Of a stretch of 64,000 nt of DNA, positions 9,191 to 19,902 are shown piece by piece. Positions within the stretch are counted from its first letter, which is position 1; each line of letters begins with the position of its first letter. The notes beneath the pieces were generated by a model. It worked only from the letters and a program-made list of their open reading frames with translations, ran no database searches and was not told the DNA's origin. A program made the translations under genes and the position numbers. Source of the DNA: Stenotrophomonas sp. SAM-B (GTDB lineage Bacteria; Pseudomonadota; Gammaproteobacteria; Xanthomonadales; Xanthomonadaceae); contig NZ_JABBXB010000007.1 in assembly GCF_013387485.1 (NCBI RefSeq), forward strand, positions 62,001 through 126,000, given 5' to 3'.

Positions 9191-11902
9191 TTACCCGGTG
9201 TTCTGTACGCCCTGCGAGACACCATTCACGCAGGCCACCAGCGCACGCAGCACGTCATCGTCTTCGCCCCCGCTGTCGCGCCAGCGCCGCAGCAGGTCCA
9301 CCTGCAGCACGCTGATCGGATCGATGTAGGGGTTGCGCAGCCGGATCGACAGCGCCAGGCGCTGATCGTGCTGGAGCAGCTCGTCCTGCCCGGTCAGCGC
9401 GAGGATCCACTGCGAGGTCAGGTCGAGTTCACCCCGGATCTGCGGGAAGAAGCGGCCATGCAACGCACCAGACAGCTGCGAGAACTGCTCGGCGATGGTC
9501 AGGTCGCCCTTGGACAGCACCATCGCGATGTCGTCCAGGAAGGTGCTGAAGAACGGCCAGTCGCGCGCCATCTCTTTCAGGATGTCTTCGTGGCCAGCGT
9601 CGATCGCCGCCTGCAGGCCACTGCCGACCCCATACCAACCCGGGATCACGGCACGCGCCTGGCTCCAGGCGAACACCCACGGAATCGCGCGCAGGTTGGT
9701 CAGTGCGGCATCCTCGCCCAGACGGCGCGAGGGGCGTGAGCCCAAGGTCATCCGCTCGATCACGTCGATCGGCGTGGCCAGGCGGAAGTACTGCATGAAG
9801 TCTTTCTGGCCGACGAAGGCGCGGTACGCCTCCGCACTCTTCTGCGCGATCAGGTCCATCACCGGGCGCCACTGGTCCTCGCGCGGTTCCGCTGCGCGCG
9901 GGCGCAGGCTCGAGCGCAGCACCGCACCGGTGGACTGCTCCAGCGAACGCAGCGCCAGCGCGCGGATGCCGTACTTGCGGTGGATCACTTCGCCCTGTTC
10001 GGTCACGCGCAGGCGGCCATCGATGCTGCCGCGCGGCGAGGCATCCACGGCGTGCGTGGTCTTGCCGCCACCGCGGCTGATCGAGCCGCCACGGCCGTGG
10101 AAGAAGGTCAGCCGGATGTCGTTCTCGGCGGCGACGTCCAGCAGTTCCACCTGGGCGCGCTGCAGGCCCCAGCGCGAGGCCGCGATACCACCATCCTTGC
10201 CACTGTCCGAATAGCCGAGCATCACCATCTGCACATCGCCACGTGACGCCAGGTGCGTGCGGTAGACCGGATCGGCGAGCAGATCACGCAGGGTATCGGT
10301 GCCGCGCTTGAGATCGTCCACCGTCTCAAACAGCGGGGCGATGTCGAGCGGCACCGCGCCGGCGTCATCCACCAGGCCACCGCGGCGCGCCAGCGCGAGC
10401 ACGGCGAGCACATCGCTGCGGTCATGCGCCATCGAGATGATGTAGCTGCCCAGCGCGTCGGCACCGTGCCGGTGGCGTGCATCGGCCAATGCCGCGAACA
10501 CCGCATCCAGGCGTTGCCCGCCCTCTTCGCTGCTCGCCGGCAGTGCCTGCTCGCCACTGGCGAACGGGGCCAGGCGCGCCGCGCGGGTAACCGCATCGGC
10601 GGCGTCCCAGGCGTCCTGCCCATCCAGCACACTGGCCAGCGCGCGGCCATGCACGCTGGATTCCTGGCGCACATCCAACCGCGCCAGGTGGAAACCGAAG
10701 GTGCGTACCCGCCACAGCAGGCGGCGCACCGCGAAGCCGCCGGCGTGGTCACCCTTGTTGTCGTGCAGGCTGCGCAGGATCAGCTCGATGTCGTCGGTCA
10801 GTTCCTGGGGCGATGCATACGCACCGTCCGCATCCTCCATCGTCGCCTGCACACGTGCACGCATGCGGTCGTTGAGCAGGCGATAGGGCATGTCGGCATG
10901 CCGCGGCCGCGAGGTGACCTTGGGCAGCAATGCCTTGTAATGGTCGACGCGGGCCTGCAGTTCATCGCTGACCGCCACCCGTTCGGTGGACTGGCTGAGC
11001 AGGCTGGCCAGCTGCAGCAGGTCTTTCTGGTAGCGGCCGAGCACGGCCTGGCGCTGGGCATCGAGCGTGTTGCGGATGGTGCCGGCATCCACGTTCGGAT
11101 TGCCGTCCATGTCGCCGCCCACCCACGTGCCGAAGCGCAGCAGGCGTGGCAGCGGCAGTTCTTCGCCATACGTATCCAGCAGCGCCTGCTGCAGCGATTC
11201 GTAGAGCACCGGGATCACCCGGTACAGCACCTGCACCAGATAGAAGCCGACGTGTTCGCGCTCGTCTTCCACGGTCGGGCGCACCGGCGAAGAATCGGTG
11301 GTCTGCCACGAGGCGGTCAGCGCCATGCGGAAGCGCGCGGCATCGGCGGCGGCTTCACCCGGCGTGCGCTGGCCGTCGAGGTTGTCGACCAGGCTGGCCA
11401 CCATCAACTGCTCTTTTTCCAGCAGCGCACGGCGGACCGCTTCGGTCGGATGCGCGGTGAACACCGGCTCGATGTCGATGCGCGGCAGCCACTCGGCAAG
11501 CTCGGCCAGGGTCACGCCCTGCGCCTTGAGATTGACCAGTGCATCCTGCAGGCCATCCGGCTGCGGCGTGGCGGTACCGGCGCGCTGGTAGTCGCGTCGG
11601 CGCCGGATGCGATGCACGCGCTCGGCGATGTTCACCACCTGGAAATAGGTACTGAACGCACGCACCATCGCTTCGGCGCGCGCCGGCGGCAGGCCGGTCA
11701 GTGCATCGTTGAGATCGGACAGGGGGGCGTCGCTTTCGCGGCGGGCAATGGCGCGCGTGCGCACCTGTTCCACATCATCGAAAAACTGCGTGGAGACCTG
11801 CTCGGCGAGCAGGTCGCCGACCAGTGCGCCGAGTCGGCGTACATCGTCACGCAGGGGAATATCGGGAGTGGCAAAAACGATGCTGCTACGGTACTCGTTC
11901 AT
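9191..11902 (-). CDS. ppc: Phosphoenolpyruvate carboxylase
   Basis: A 903-residue enzyme that carboxylates phosphoenolpyruvate with bicarbonate to oxaloacetate, refilling the TCA cycle. FTAHPTEA at residues 148-155 carries the catalytic His of signature 1, [13 protein letters not shown] is signature 2, and [10 protein letters not shown] the mobile substrate loop. The protein ends QNTG, the conserved C-terminal tetrapeptide used in feedback control of the enzyme. Full length, so intact. It converges with the thioesterase gene across the tandem repeat. The 250 bases upstream hold a cluster of GTAG palindromes. Confidence 0.97.
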   Translation of the reverse strand: MNEYRSSIVFATPDIPLRDDVRRLGALVGDLLAEQVSTQFFDDVEQVRTRAIARRESDAPLSDLNDALTGLPPARAEAMVRAFSTYFQVVNIAERVHRIRRRRDYQRAGTATPQPDGLQDALVNLKAQGVTLAELAEWLPRIDIEPVFTAHPTEAVRRALLEKEQLMVASLVDNLDGQRTPGEAAADAARFRMALTASWQTTDSSPVRPTVEDEREHVGFYLVQVLYRVIPVLYESLQQALLDTYGEELPLPRLLRFGTWVGGDMDGNPNVDAGTIRNTLDAQRQAVLGRYQKDLLQLASLLSQSTERVAVSDELQARVDHYKALLPKVTSRPRHADMPYRLLNDRMRARVQATMEDADGAYASPQELTDDIELILRSLHDNKGDHAGGFAVRRLLWRVRTFGFHLARLDVRQESSVHGRALASVLDGQDAWDAADAVTRAARLAPFASGEQALPASSEEGGQRLDAVFAALADARHRHGADALGSYIISMAHDRSDVLAVLALARRGGLVDDAGAVPLDIAPLFETVDDLKRGTDTLRDLLADPVYRTHLASRGDVQMVMLGYSDSGKDGGIAASRWGLQRAQVELLDVAAENDIRLTFFHGRGGSISRGGGKTTHAVDASPRGSIDGRLRVTEQGEVIHRKYGIRALALRSLEQSTGAVLRSSLRPRAAEPREDQWRPVMDLIAQKSAEAYRAFVGQKDFMQYFRLATPIDVIERMTLGSRPSRRLGEDAALTNLRAIPWVFAWSQARAVIPGWYGVGSGLQAAIDAGHEDILKEMARDWPFFSTFLDDIAMVLSKGDLTIAEQFSQLSGALHGRFFPQIRGELDLTSQWILALTGQDELLQHDQRLALSIRLRNPYIDPISVLQVDLLRRWRDSGGEDDDVLRALVACVNGVSQGVQNTG

Positions 11903-11988
11903 CTGCGACGCACTGGCCTCGGGAACGGAATCCGCTCAAGCCTACCCCACATTGGGGTCGTTGCTGCGTCGCGCAAATAGTTACATCT

Positions 11989-12143
11989 GGTAGTGCCGGC
12001 CGCTGGCCGGCAGGTGCCGATCATTTCTGGTACCGGCCAACGGCCGGTACCCATCCGTCATTTTCCGTGGATGCCAACCGGTCGGCATCCACGATCATGA
12101 TCTGCATCGGCTCGTAGCCGGTCCCGCCGCGGCGGGACCGGCC
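11989..12143. repeat. Cluster of four palindromes between S9 peptidase and ppc
   Basis: Stems are at 11989-12012 (GTAG, TGCCGGCC/GGCCGGCA), 12029-12052 (GGTACCGGCC/GGCCGGTACC), 12067-12092 (GTGGATGCC/GGCATCCAC) and 12114-12141 (GTAG, CCGGTCCCGCC/GGCGGGACCGG). They fill almost all of the gap; the last, 10 bases past the peptidase stop, may help end that transcript. No gene is seen here. Confidence 0.7.
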
Positions 12144-12151
12144 GGGTGTGG

Positions 12152-14683
12152 TCAGCGTTTCTTCTTGACCGGCTTGCCCTCGCCCACGGTCTGCTCCAGC
12201 CAGCGCTCGCTTTCCGCCAGCATGGTCATGATCGATTCGCGCGCGCGGTAGGCATGCGATTCGTTCGGTAGCATCACCAGCCGCGAGGTGCCGCCCAGCC
12301 CCTTCACCGCGGCGAACATGCGCTCGCTCTGGATCGGGAACGTGCCGGAGTTGTTGTCGTCCACGCCGTGGATGAAGAGGATCGGGTCCTTGATCCTGTC
12401 GGCGTAGTTGAACGGCGACATCTTCTGGTAGACGTCCTGCGCCTGCCAGTAGTTGCGCTCTTCGGCCTGGAAGCCGAACGGGGTCAGCGTGCGGTTGTAC
12501 GCGCCGCTGCGGGCGATGCCGGCCTTGAACAGGCGGGTGTGCGCGAGCAGGTTGGCGGTCATGAACGCCCCATAGGAATGGCCGCCGATCGCGATGTGCT
12601 CACGATCGGTCACGCCACGCCGCACCACTTCGTTCACGGCCGCCTCGGCGTTGGCGATCAGCTGCGGCAGGTAGGTGTCGTTCGGTTCCTTGTCGCCCTC
12701 GCCGATGATCGGCATCGACGGGCTGACCAGCACCGCGTAGCCCTTGGCCAGGAACGCCTGCGGGCCCCAGTAGCTGATCGCGTTGAAACGGTACGGCGAG
12801 TCAGTCACCTGGCTGGCGGCTTCGGCGGTCTTGAACTCGCCCGGGTAAGCCCACATCAGCAACGGCAGCGGACCGTCCTTCTTCGCGTTGTAGCCCGGCG
12901 GCAGCATCAGCGTGGCGGTCAGGTCGACGCCATCGTTGCGCTTGTAGCGGATCTGCTCCTTGCTCACCCCACGCAGCTGCGGCAGCGGGTGCTGGAAGTG
13001 GGTCAACGCCGTCGGCGCCGCGGTGGCATCGGCCAGCGACTGCACGTAGAAGTTGGCCGGCTCATCGGGCGATTCACGCGTCAACAGCAGCGAGGTGCCT
13101 TCCTGGTCGAGCAGTGCCACCGGCGCGGCATAGGACGGGGCCTGGGAGTGGAACAGGCGCGTGGTCTGCTTGCTGTCCAGATCGAAGCGATCCACGAACG
13201 GACGGTCGCCTTCCGGCGAGGCCCCCAGCCCGTACAGGAAGATGCTGCGGCCATCGGCACTGACCTGCAGGCGCGAGCGACCGTTGACGTCGCGCACCAG
13301 GCCGGGGCGGCCCGGGTCGTTGTAGCGGTCCTGCGAGGAACGCGCCGACAGCAGCTCGGCCGCCTTCTCCGGCTGATCCGGTGCGATCCGCCACTGCTTG
13401 ACCTCGCGGTTCTTCCACCACGACTCGTTGAGCAGGGCCAGATCGCCACGGCCCCACTGGATGCCCGCATAGCGGCTGCCCAGCTGCGCCAGCGTCACCG
13501 GCGGCGTGTCGAAGGGGGCGGCCTGCATCAGCACCGCATCGCGCACCTTGGCCTCGCGGTTCGGGTCGCCGCCGTCCTGCGCTTCGGCCCAGACCAGGGT
13601 CGCCGGCGCATCGGCGCGCCAGTCGATCCGGCGCACGCCGGTGGCCACCGCATCGTTGCCGGTCGGCAGGCCTTCCTTCAACGGCAGGTTGGCCACGGTG
13701 TGTTCGAGCTTGCCGTCCACGGCTGACAGCACTTCGATGCGACGCGCGAACGCACTCGCCGGCACCAGGTAGGAGTACGGGCGCACGACGCGCTCGCTCA
13801 GCAGGTAGCGGCCATCCGGGGAAAGGGTGACATCCCAGTAGACCCCACCGGTGGACAGCGGCGTGGTCACGCCGTTGAGCGCGACCTTGGCCGGCTGCGC
13901 GCTGGCGTAGTAATCGAACAGGCGCGCGTCTGCCTCGTTCTTGAGCATGTCCTGGTAGGTGCGGATCGTGCGGACGCCGGCGTCGGCCTCGGTCTGCTGG
14001 ATCGCCGGGCCGGTCGGAATGCCGCCGGCGGCCGGCGCCGGACCCTGGCCCTTGAGCTGCTGCATCACCAGCAGGCCGCGGCTGTCGGGCTGCCAGCTGT
14101 AGCCATCGCCCATCACCGTGTTCAGATCACCGACCAGGCGGCGCGCCGAACCGGCGTCGACATCGACGATCCACAGCTCATTGGTCCCGGTGGCGGCGTG
14201 CACCTGGTTGAAGGCGATGTACTTCTGGTCCGGCGACCAGGCGAAGGTGGCGATCGACAACGGCTGCGGCAGTCCGGTGATCTGACGCTCCTTGCCGTCG
14301 GCCACGCTCATCAGCCACAGCTTGTCGGCGAAGCTGAAGCGGCTGGCCGAATGCGTGGCCGGGTTGATGCGCAGGCCGGCCAGCTTCAGCTCGGGCTGGG
14401 CGACGTCGTTGATCGACGGCAGCGGCGGGGTCTGCAGCAGCGCGGCCAGGTCACGGCGCGGGGACAGGCTCAGGGTCGGGGCACGCGGCGCATCGACCAC
14501 GGCCTGCAGGGCCGGCGACGGCAGCTGGTAGCCGCCCTGATCGCCCTGGGCGGCCACGGCCTGCGCAGGGGTCCTGGCGGTCGGGGCGGCGGCCAGCGCC
14601 AGCGGCGGCACCGCCAGCAGGGCCAGGCCGAGGATCAAGGTATGGCGCCATTGCGGTGCGCGTCGACCATGGTTGCGTGTCAT
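12152..14683 (-). CDS. Exported S9-family serine peptidase (glutamyl-endopeptidase-like)
   Basis: An 843-residue prolyl-oligopeptidase-type peptidase. An N-terminal signal peptide (basic start, then LILGLALLAVPPLALAAA) sends it to the periplasm. The middle is a long beta-propeller-like region, and the C-terminal third is an alpha/beta hydrolase. The nucleophile elbow GGHSYGAF lies near residue 700, the Asp in HGVDDNN near 774 and the His in NESHAYR near 810, so the triad is complete. The domain layout resembles the S9D glutamyl endopeptidases of plastids and bacteria. It reads in the same direction as ppc but is separated from it by the palindrome cluster. Confidence 0.88.
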   Translation of the reverse strand: MTRNHGRRAPQWRHTLILGLALLAVPPLALAAAPTARTPAQAVAAQGDQGGYQLPSPALQAVVDAPRAPTLSLSPRRDLAALLQTPPLPSINDVAQPELKLAGLRINPATHSASRFSFADKLWLMSVADGKERQITGLPQPLSIATFAWSPDQKYIAFNQVHAATGTNELWIVDVDAGSARRLVGDLNTVMGDGYSWQPDSRGLLVMQQLKGQGPAPAAGGIPTGPAIQQTEADAGVRTIRTYQDMLKNEADARLFDYYASAQPAKVALNGVTTPLSTGGVYWDVTLSPDGRYLLSERVVRPYSYLVPASAFARRIEVLSAVDGKLEHTVANLPLKEGLPTGNDAVATGVRRIDWRADAPATLVWAEAQDGGDPNREAKVRDAVLMQAAPFDTPPVTLAQLGSRYAGIQWGRGDLALLNESWWKNREVKQWRIAPDQPEKAAELLSARSSQDRYNDPGRPGLVRDVNGRSRLQVSADGRSIFLYGLGASPEGDRPFVDRFDLDSKQTTRLFHSQAPSYAAPVALLDQEGTSLLLTRESPDEPANFYVQSLADATAAPTALTHFQHPLPQLRGVSKEQIRYKRNDGVDLTATLMLPPGYNAKKDGPLPLLMWAYPGEFKTAEAASQVTDSPYRFNAISYWGPQAFLAKGYAVLVSPSMPIIGEGDKEPNDTYLPQLIANAEAAVNEVVRRGVTDREHIAIGGHSYGAFMTANLLAHTRLFKAGIARSGAYNRTLTPFGFQAEERNYWQAQDVYQKMSPFNYADRIKDPILFIHGVDDNNSGTFPIQSERMFAAVKGLGGTSRLVMLPNESHAYRARESIMTMLAESERWLEQTVGEGKPVKKKR

Positions 14684-14794
14684 GTTCCGTCCCTATGCTG
14701 ATACAAACTCCCGACCTTAACAGCCGGGCGCCGATCGCCCCCCTGCCGATGGTTGGGGGCGGGGACCGATTCATGCCAATGCAGCGGGCCGCGA

Positions 14795-14800
14795 TATAAT
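14795..14800 (+). promoter_or_regulatory. -10 box of the ahcY promoter
   Basis: A perfect TATAAT 11 bases before the first paired base of the SAH riboswitch, placing the transcript start at about 14807. No good -35 box is seen at the expected distance. Confidence 0.65.
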
Positions 14801-14810
14801 GGGCGACCCT

Positions 14811-14894
14811 CCACCGAGGGGCGCTGCGACCGTTCCGGACCTTGTCCGGGGGCGGCCAGGCTCGGTGGCCAGGATTGGTTCCAACGGCGCCCGG
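14811..14894 (+). promoter_or_regulatory. S-adenosylhomocysteine (SAH) riboswitch
   Basis: Stem P1 pairs CCACCGAG (14811-14818) with CTCGGTGG (14861-14868). Hairpin P2 pairs CCGGAC (14835-14840) with GTCCGG (14844-14849). The pseudoknot pairs GGGCGC (14819-14824) with GCGCCC (14887-14892). Conserved core bases GCTGCGAC and CCAGGCTCGG are present. The family binds SAH and turns on ahcY. The ribosome site GGAG (about 14924) and start codon lie 30-40 bases beyond the pseudoknot. Confidence 0.94.
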
Positions 14895-14934
14895 CGAACA
14901 CGAGTACCGACTCGTCATTACACCGGAGCTTTGA

Positions 14935-16380
<1,446 letters not shown>

Positions 16381-16412
16381 TCGGCATGCCGGTCCAGTTG
16401 CGTTGAAAACAG

Positions 16413-16437
16413 ACGGGCGCCGAAAGGCGCCCGTTTT
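16413..16437 (+). terminator. Rho-independent terminator of ahcY
   Basis: A 9-bp stem ACGGGCGCC/GGCGCCCGT with a GAAA loop followed by TTTTC, 32 bases after the stop codon. Confidence 0.88.
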
Positions 16438-16453
16438 CGTGGCGGAAGGCCCT

Positions 16454-17281
16454 TCAGTCCTGGCCGAAACACCTGCGGTCGTCGTTCAGGACGGCTTGGC
16501 ACTGCCCGGCGAATTCGGCTTGCCAGCGCGACAGCGTGAACCCTTCCCGTTCCTGGAAAGACACCGTTTCGCCAGCAAGCACGTAGCAGCGGTTCTGCGA
16601 CAGTCGCAGCGCCGTCAGGGCGTCACCGGCGGCCCAGCAGTCATCGATGCAGGCCTGCATCAGCGCGTAATCCGGATTGGTCTTGGCGCCGCCAAAGGCG
16701 AAGCCCATCCGCTGCACCAACGCGATCACCGGGTCAGTGCTGGCCGGGGCAGCGCGCAGGATGCGCAGCACGCCGGCCTCGGGAATGCCAAACGCCCAGT
16801 TGGCAAGCATGGCCGAACGTGCCGCATCGATCGCCGCATCGCGCTGCCCCTGCCGCATGTGCTGGCTTGCCAGCAGCGCCCAGCCCTGCTGAAGCTCCGG
16901 GAACGCGGTGCAGGCTGCGCGCAGCAGTTCAATCGCCTGCTCGACCTGCCCTGCCAGCACCTGCGCGCGCGCCTGCTCCAACTGCCCGGTTGGCGAACCG
17001 GGATCTTCGACCTCATGCTCGCCATACTCGCCTTCGTTCAGCTCCAGCCAGCGCGAAAACACCTGGATCGAGGAATGGCGCAGTTCCATACGCCATTCGT
17101 CATGGAACATCTCGCAGACGAAGGGCGCATCTCCCTCACGCCCCAACGGCCAATACAGCCCGAAACAATCGCCATTGCCGAGCGCGCCTTCCGCGATCGA
17201 TACAAACCCCTGAGGGGGATACGGTCCGCGCGCCACATCACTGTCGAAGCTGAGCGCGTTGAATTGGCCAGAGAGGCGCAT
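16454..17281 (-). CDS. Hypothetical protein with TPR-like helices
   Basis: A 275-residue soluble protein. Residues 1-75 form a compact part (GDCFGLYWPLG, FHDEWRMELRHSS) faintly like SMI1/KNR4 domains; residues 95-190 are Ala/Leu-rich helical pairs of tetratricopeptide type (AGQVEQAIELLRAACTAFPE, QGQRDAAIDAARSAMLAN). Such proteins usually bind partners. The ATG at 17281 has GGAAAG 5 bases upstream; GTG codons further up would run into the promoter shared with ybaK. It is divergent from ybaK. No specific function can be assigned. Confidence 0.6.
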   Translation of the reverse strand: MRLSGQFNALSFDSDVARGPYPPQGFVSIAEGALGNGDCFGLYWPLGREGDAPFVCEMFHDEWRMELRHSSIQVFSRWLELNEGEYGEHEVEDPGSPTGQLEQARAQVLAGQVEQAIELLRAACTAFPELQQGWALLASQHMRQGQRDAAIDAARSAMLANWAFGIPEAGVLRILRAAPASTDPVIALVQRMGFAFGGAKTNPDYALMQACIDDCWAAGDALTALRLSQNRCYVLAGETVSFQEREGFTLSRWQAEFAGQCQAVLNDDRRCFGQD

Positions 17282-17361
17282 GGAATCTTTCCAGACGGGA
17301 ACGCCGCCATTATCGCAGCGACCGCAGTAGCCTCGGTCAAGGCAGCCGGTCCGCACCGCGC

Positions 17362-17367
17362 TACGAT
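17362..17367 (+). promoter_or_regulatory. -10 box of a probable leaderless ybaK promoter
   Basis: TACGAT lies 6 bases before the ybaK ATG, matching the arrangement at 2562 and 8603. Confidence 0.5.
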
Positions 17368-17373
17368 GCCGCC

Positions 17374-17847
17374 ATGACCCCGGCCATCAACCTGCTGAAG
17401 AGATCCGGCATCGCGCACAGCGTGCTGTCCTATCACCATGACGCCGCCGCCGAATCCTACGGTGGCGAGGCAGTGCAGCAGCTTGGGCTGGATCCGGCGC
17501 AGGTGTTCAAGACGCTGCTGGCAAGCACCGAGACGCACGAGCTGCTGGTGGCGATCGTACCGGTGAGCGGCACCCTGGACCTCAAGGCACTCGCCGCAGC
17601 GGCCGGCTGCCGGAAGTGCGGGATGGCCAACGCCGAAGCGGCGCAGCGCGCGACCGGTTACCTGGTCGGGGGGATCAGCCCACTGGGGCAGAAGAAAAAG
17701 CACCGCACCTTTCTTGATGCCAGCGCTCAGGCCTTGCCGACCGTGCATGTCAGTGCGGGTAGGCGTGGGCTGGAGGTGGCGCTGGCACCGGCCGATCTGC
17801 TGCAGCTCACCGGCGGATGCTGTGCCGCCATCGGCAAGGCCCGGTGA
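17374..17847 (+). CDS. ybaK: Cys-tRNA(Pro) deacylase
   Basis: A 157-residue editing-domain protein of the YbaK/EbsC group. It hydrolyses cysteine wrongly attached to tRNA-Pro, working in trans to prolyl-tRNA synthetase. FKTLLAST near residues 45-52 and GYLVGGISPLGQKKK near 96-110 are the family's substrate-pocket segments, the latter including the conserved GG-SP turn and lysines. Length matches the family. Its TGA shares one base with the ATG of the next gene (TGATG). Confidence 0.93.
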   Translation: MTPAINLLKRSGIAHSVLSYHHDAAAESYGGEAVQQLGLDPAQVFKTLLASTETHELLVAIVPVSGTLDLKALAAAAGCRKCGMANAEAAQRATGYLVGGISPLGQKKKHRTFLDASAQALPTVHVSAGRRGLEVALAPADLLQLTGGCCAAIGKAR

Positions 17848-18362
17848 TGCGCTGGCCTTTCAACCGGGACTCAGTCGCCCCCACCGAGGGACCTGGCGCG
17901 CAGCACCTGCAGGCGCTGCTGTCGTCCGAGCCTGACCGCATCTACAGCGCGGCCTGCGCCATCGCCCAACTTCGGGATCCCGCCGAACTGGATGCGCTGG
18001 TGCCGTGGATCGAACGGATCGAGCGCGCCACCGCGCACATCGCGTTGGGTGGCGCCCTGTTCGCCAACAACCACCACCTGCAGTTCGCGCTGCGCCGGCT
18101 GCGCTTCTGGCGGGACCGGGCCGGCTGCCTGTGTGCGCTTTACCCACACTACCCGTTCTTCGATCCGCGTCGGGAAGCCACGCGCGGGCATGTGGTCATC
18201 GATGCCGTGGGTGAAGCCGAGGATGGCTGGGGTGAGGCGCATGCCGTCGCCTGCGTGGACTGTGCAACGCACTGGCTGGCCACCGACCGCGAGTACCACT
18301 ACCCGTGGTGGGAGTGGAAACTGGCGCTTCCCACCGTGGAGGGAACCCCAACGCATGCGTGA
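17847..18362 (+). CDS. Hypothetical protein
   Basis: A 171-residue soluble protein that starts at the ATG sharing a base with the ybaK stop, so it is probably coupled to it. The first half is helical and the second half rich in aromatics and cysteines (CLCALYPHYPFFDP, AVACVDCATHWLATDREYHYPWWEWK). The Cys pairs could bind metal, but no known motif is clear. I do not recognise the family; coding potential is supported by the overlap and codon use. Confidence 0.55.
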   Translation: MRWPFNRDSVAPTEGPGAQHLQALLSSEPDRIYSAACAIAQLRDPAELDALVPWIERIERATAHIALGGALFANNHHLQFALRRLRFWRDRAGCLCALYPHYPFFDPRREATRGHVVIDAVGEAEDGWGEAHAVACVDCATHWLATDREYHYPWWEWKLALPTVEGTPTHA

Positions 18363-18463
18363 TTTCATCGCCGCTGCATATCGCCCCGGCGTCTCCGCCG
18401 GAGGACGTGGCCGCATTCGCCGCGATGCTCCGGCGCATGGGCATCCAGCCGGACGCTTCATAG
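18359..18463 (+). CDS. Possible 34-residue small protein
   Basis: A short frame starting at GTG, overlapping the upstream stop by four bases (GTGA). It encodes an Ala-rich amphipathic peptide with PEDVAAFAAMLRRMGIQPD. Third codon positions are mostly G or C after the first codons, as in real genes here. A GGAGG lies 14 bases upstream, a little far. It ends 5 bases before a GTAG palindrome. It may be the true C-terminal part of an ancestral longer upstream gene, now in another frame. Confidence 0.35.
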   Translation: MISSPLHIAPASPPEDVAAFAAMLRRMGIQPDAS

Positions 18464-18467
18464 ACCT

Positions 18468-18535
18468 GTAGAGCCACGCCATGCGTGGCTGCGTTCGCCC
18501 CGGTCCGCGTGCAGCCACCCATGGGGTGGCTCTAC
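18468..18535. repeat. Inverted pair of SMAG-like palindromes
   Basis: Left copy 18468-18492 (GTAG, AGCCACGC/GCGTGGCT) and right copy 18511-18535 (AGCCACCC/GGGTGGCT, then CTAC) face each other 18 bases apart, between convergent genes. This dimer form is typical of such repeats. Confidence 0.75.
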
Positions 18536-18549
18536 AGGGGAGGCGTGCG

Positions 18550-19107
18550 TTAGGGACGCCAGTTGGCGTTGCGGTCCCAGAATGTCACCGCGCGCTGATA
18601 CGCCTCGCGATCCAGCGGCACACCCGAGCCGCCCTCTTCCACGCCCAGCGCATTGCGCATCATGGTGATCGGCGCCATCGGCACTTCTTCCGGTTCGGCG
18701 GTGTAGATGCAGCCGACGATGCCCCAGTCCGCATCGATGGGTGAGCCCTCTTTGGCCAACTGCCCGGCGCTGTACAGGATGACGACCAGGTAGTTCGCAC
18801 GCGGCGATTCCACGCCTTCAAACCAGCGCACCAGCACCGGCAGTTCCTCGCGGTTGCGCGCCTCATACCCGCTGCGCAGCTGGTGGCGGTTGGCCTCGGT
18901 GATCGGCACGGTCAGGCAACGCGTGGAGGTCCAGTTCTCATACACATGCAGCTTGCAGAACGGCGCGTAGCCATCGAGCACCTTGAATGGCGCATGCGTA
19001 TTGAGGTGCTGTTCGAACTGCTCGGCGCTGCAGTCCTGGATGGTGTTGCCGCGCGGGACACGCGGGAACAGGCGGGGACGGGCGAACGCGGTAAGGACGA
19101 TGGACAT
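18550..19107 (-). CDS. DUF3228 family protein
   Basis: A 185-residue soluble protein resembling the DUF3228 family, which has no known function. The N-terminus (LTAFARPRLFPRVPRGNT) and the segment PFCKLHVYENWTSTRC are the features that led to this call. The C-terminal third (EEVPMAPITMMRNALGVEEGGSG) is highly ordered in pattern. The ATG at 19107 gives the usual family length of about 190. It lies 54 bases downstream of the response regulator on the same strand but need not be cotranscribed. Confidence 0.65.
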   Translation of the reverse strand: MSIVLTAFARPRLFPRVPRGNTIQDCSAEQFEQHLNTHAPFKVLDGYAPFCKLHVYENWTSTRCLTVPITEANRHQLRSGYEARNREELPVLVRWFEGVESPRANYLVVILYSAGQLAKEGSPIDADWGIVGCIYTAEPEEVPMAPITMMRNALGVEEGGSGVPLDREAYQRAVTFWDRNANWRP

Positions 19108-19161
19108 GGGCACGGTCAGGCGATGGAAATCCCGCACAGGGTAACGCGTGCGGCGCGGGCC

Positions 19162-19902
19162 CTACAGCGCGAGCCGCTCACGCAGCTCGCGCGCCTGCCG
19201 CCGCGACACCTCGACCTGGCTGCCGTCATCCAGGGTCAGGTCGTAGCCATCGCCCAGGGACGGCTCGATCGCCCGCACGCGACGCAGGTTGACCAGCGTG
19301 TTGCGGTTGGCGCGGAAGAACAGCGCCGGCGACAGCCGCGCTTCCAGCGTACTGAGGCTGCGCGCCAGCACCGCGTTCTGGTCGCGGAACCACAGCCGCG
19401 CGTAGTTGCCATCGACCAGGACCTTGCGGATTTCGCCCAGTGCGACGAACCAGCAACGCTCGCCATCGCGCAGGAACACCTGATCGTCGGCGCCCAGCGC
19501 ATCGCGAACACTGTCCGTCGCAGCGGGGGCGGCCGGCGCCGTGAGGCGCTCCCGACCGCGTTCCAGCGCCGCCTGCAGGCGGCCTGCTTCCACCGGCTTG
19601 ACCAGGTAGTCGAGCGCGTTGGTTTCGAAGGCGCGCACCGCGTACTGGTCGTAGGCCGTGACGAACACCACCATCGGCACCGTCTCCAGTCCGTCGAGCA
19701 CGTCGAAGCCTTCGCCCGAGGGCATCTGCACATCGAGCAGGACCAGGTCGGGCTGCTCGCGCAGGATGGCCTCGCGTGCCGCGGGCACGTCGTCGGCCTC
19801 GCCGACACACTCCACCCACGGGATCGCCGCCAGCAGGGTGCGCAGCTCGCGGCGCGCCAGCCGCGCATCGTCCACGATCAACACGCGCAGTGAAGCACTC
19901 AT
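19162..19902 (-). CDS. LytTR-type response regulator
   Basis: A 246-residue two-domain regulator. Residues 1-120 are a receiver domain with the acidic pair DD at 11-12, phosphoacceptor Asp57 in LVLLDVQMP, Thr in FVTAYDQYAV and Lys in DYLVKP. Residues 140-246 are a LytTR DNA-binding domain (VLVDGNYARLWF, FFRANRNTLVNLRRVRAIEP, GSQVEVSRRQARELRERL). It overlaps the kinase gene by four bases (ATGA), so the two form a coupled pair. Targets are unknown; LytTR regulators bind paired direct repeats. Confidence 0.93.
   Translation of the reverse strand: MSASLRVLIVDDARLARRELRTLLAAIPWVECVGEADDVPAAREAILREQPDLVLLDVQMPSGEGFDVLDGLETVPMVVFVTAYDQYAVRAFETNALDYLVKPVEAGRLQAALERGRERLTAPAAPAATDSVRDALGADDQVFLRDGERCWFVALGEIRKVLVDGNYARLWFRDQNAVLARSLSTLEARLSPALFFRANRNTLVNLRRVRAIEPSLGDGYDLTLDDGSQVEVSRRQARELRERLAL

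Noticed and set aside
10253..11980. 575-codon plus-strand frame opposite ppc
   Set aside because: Shadow of ppc, with no ribosome site and no recognisable domain.
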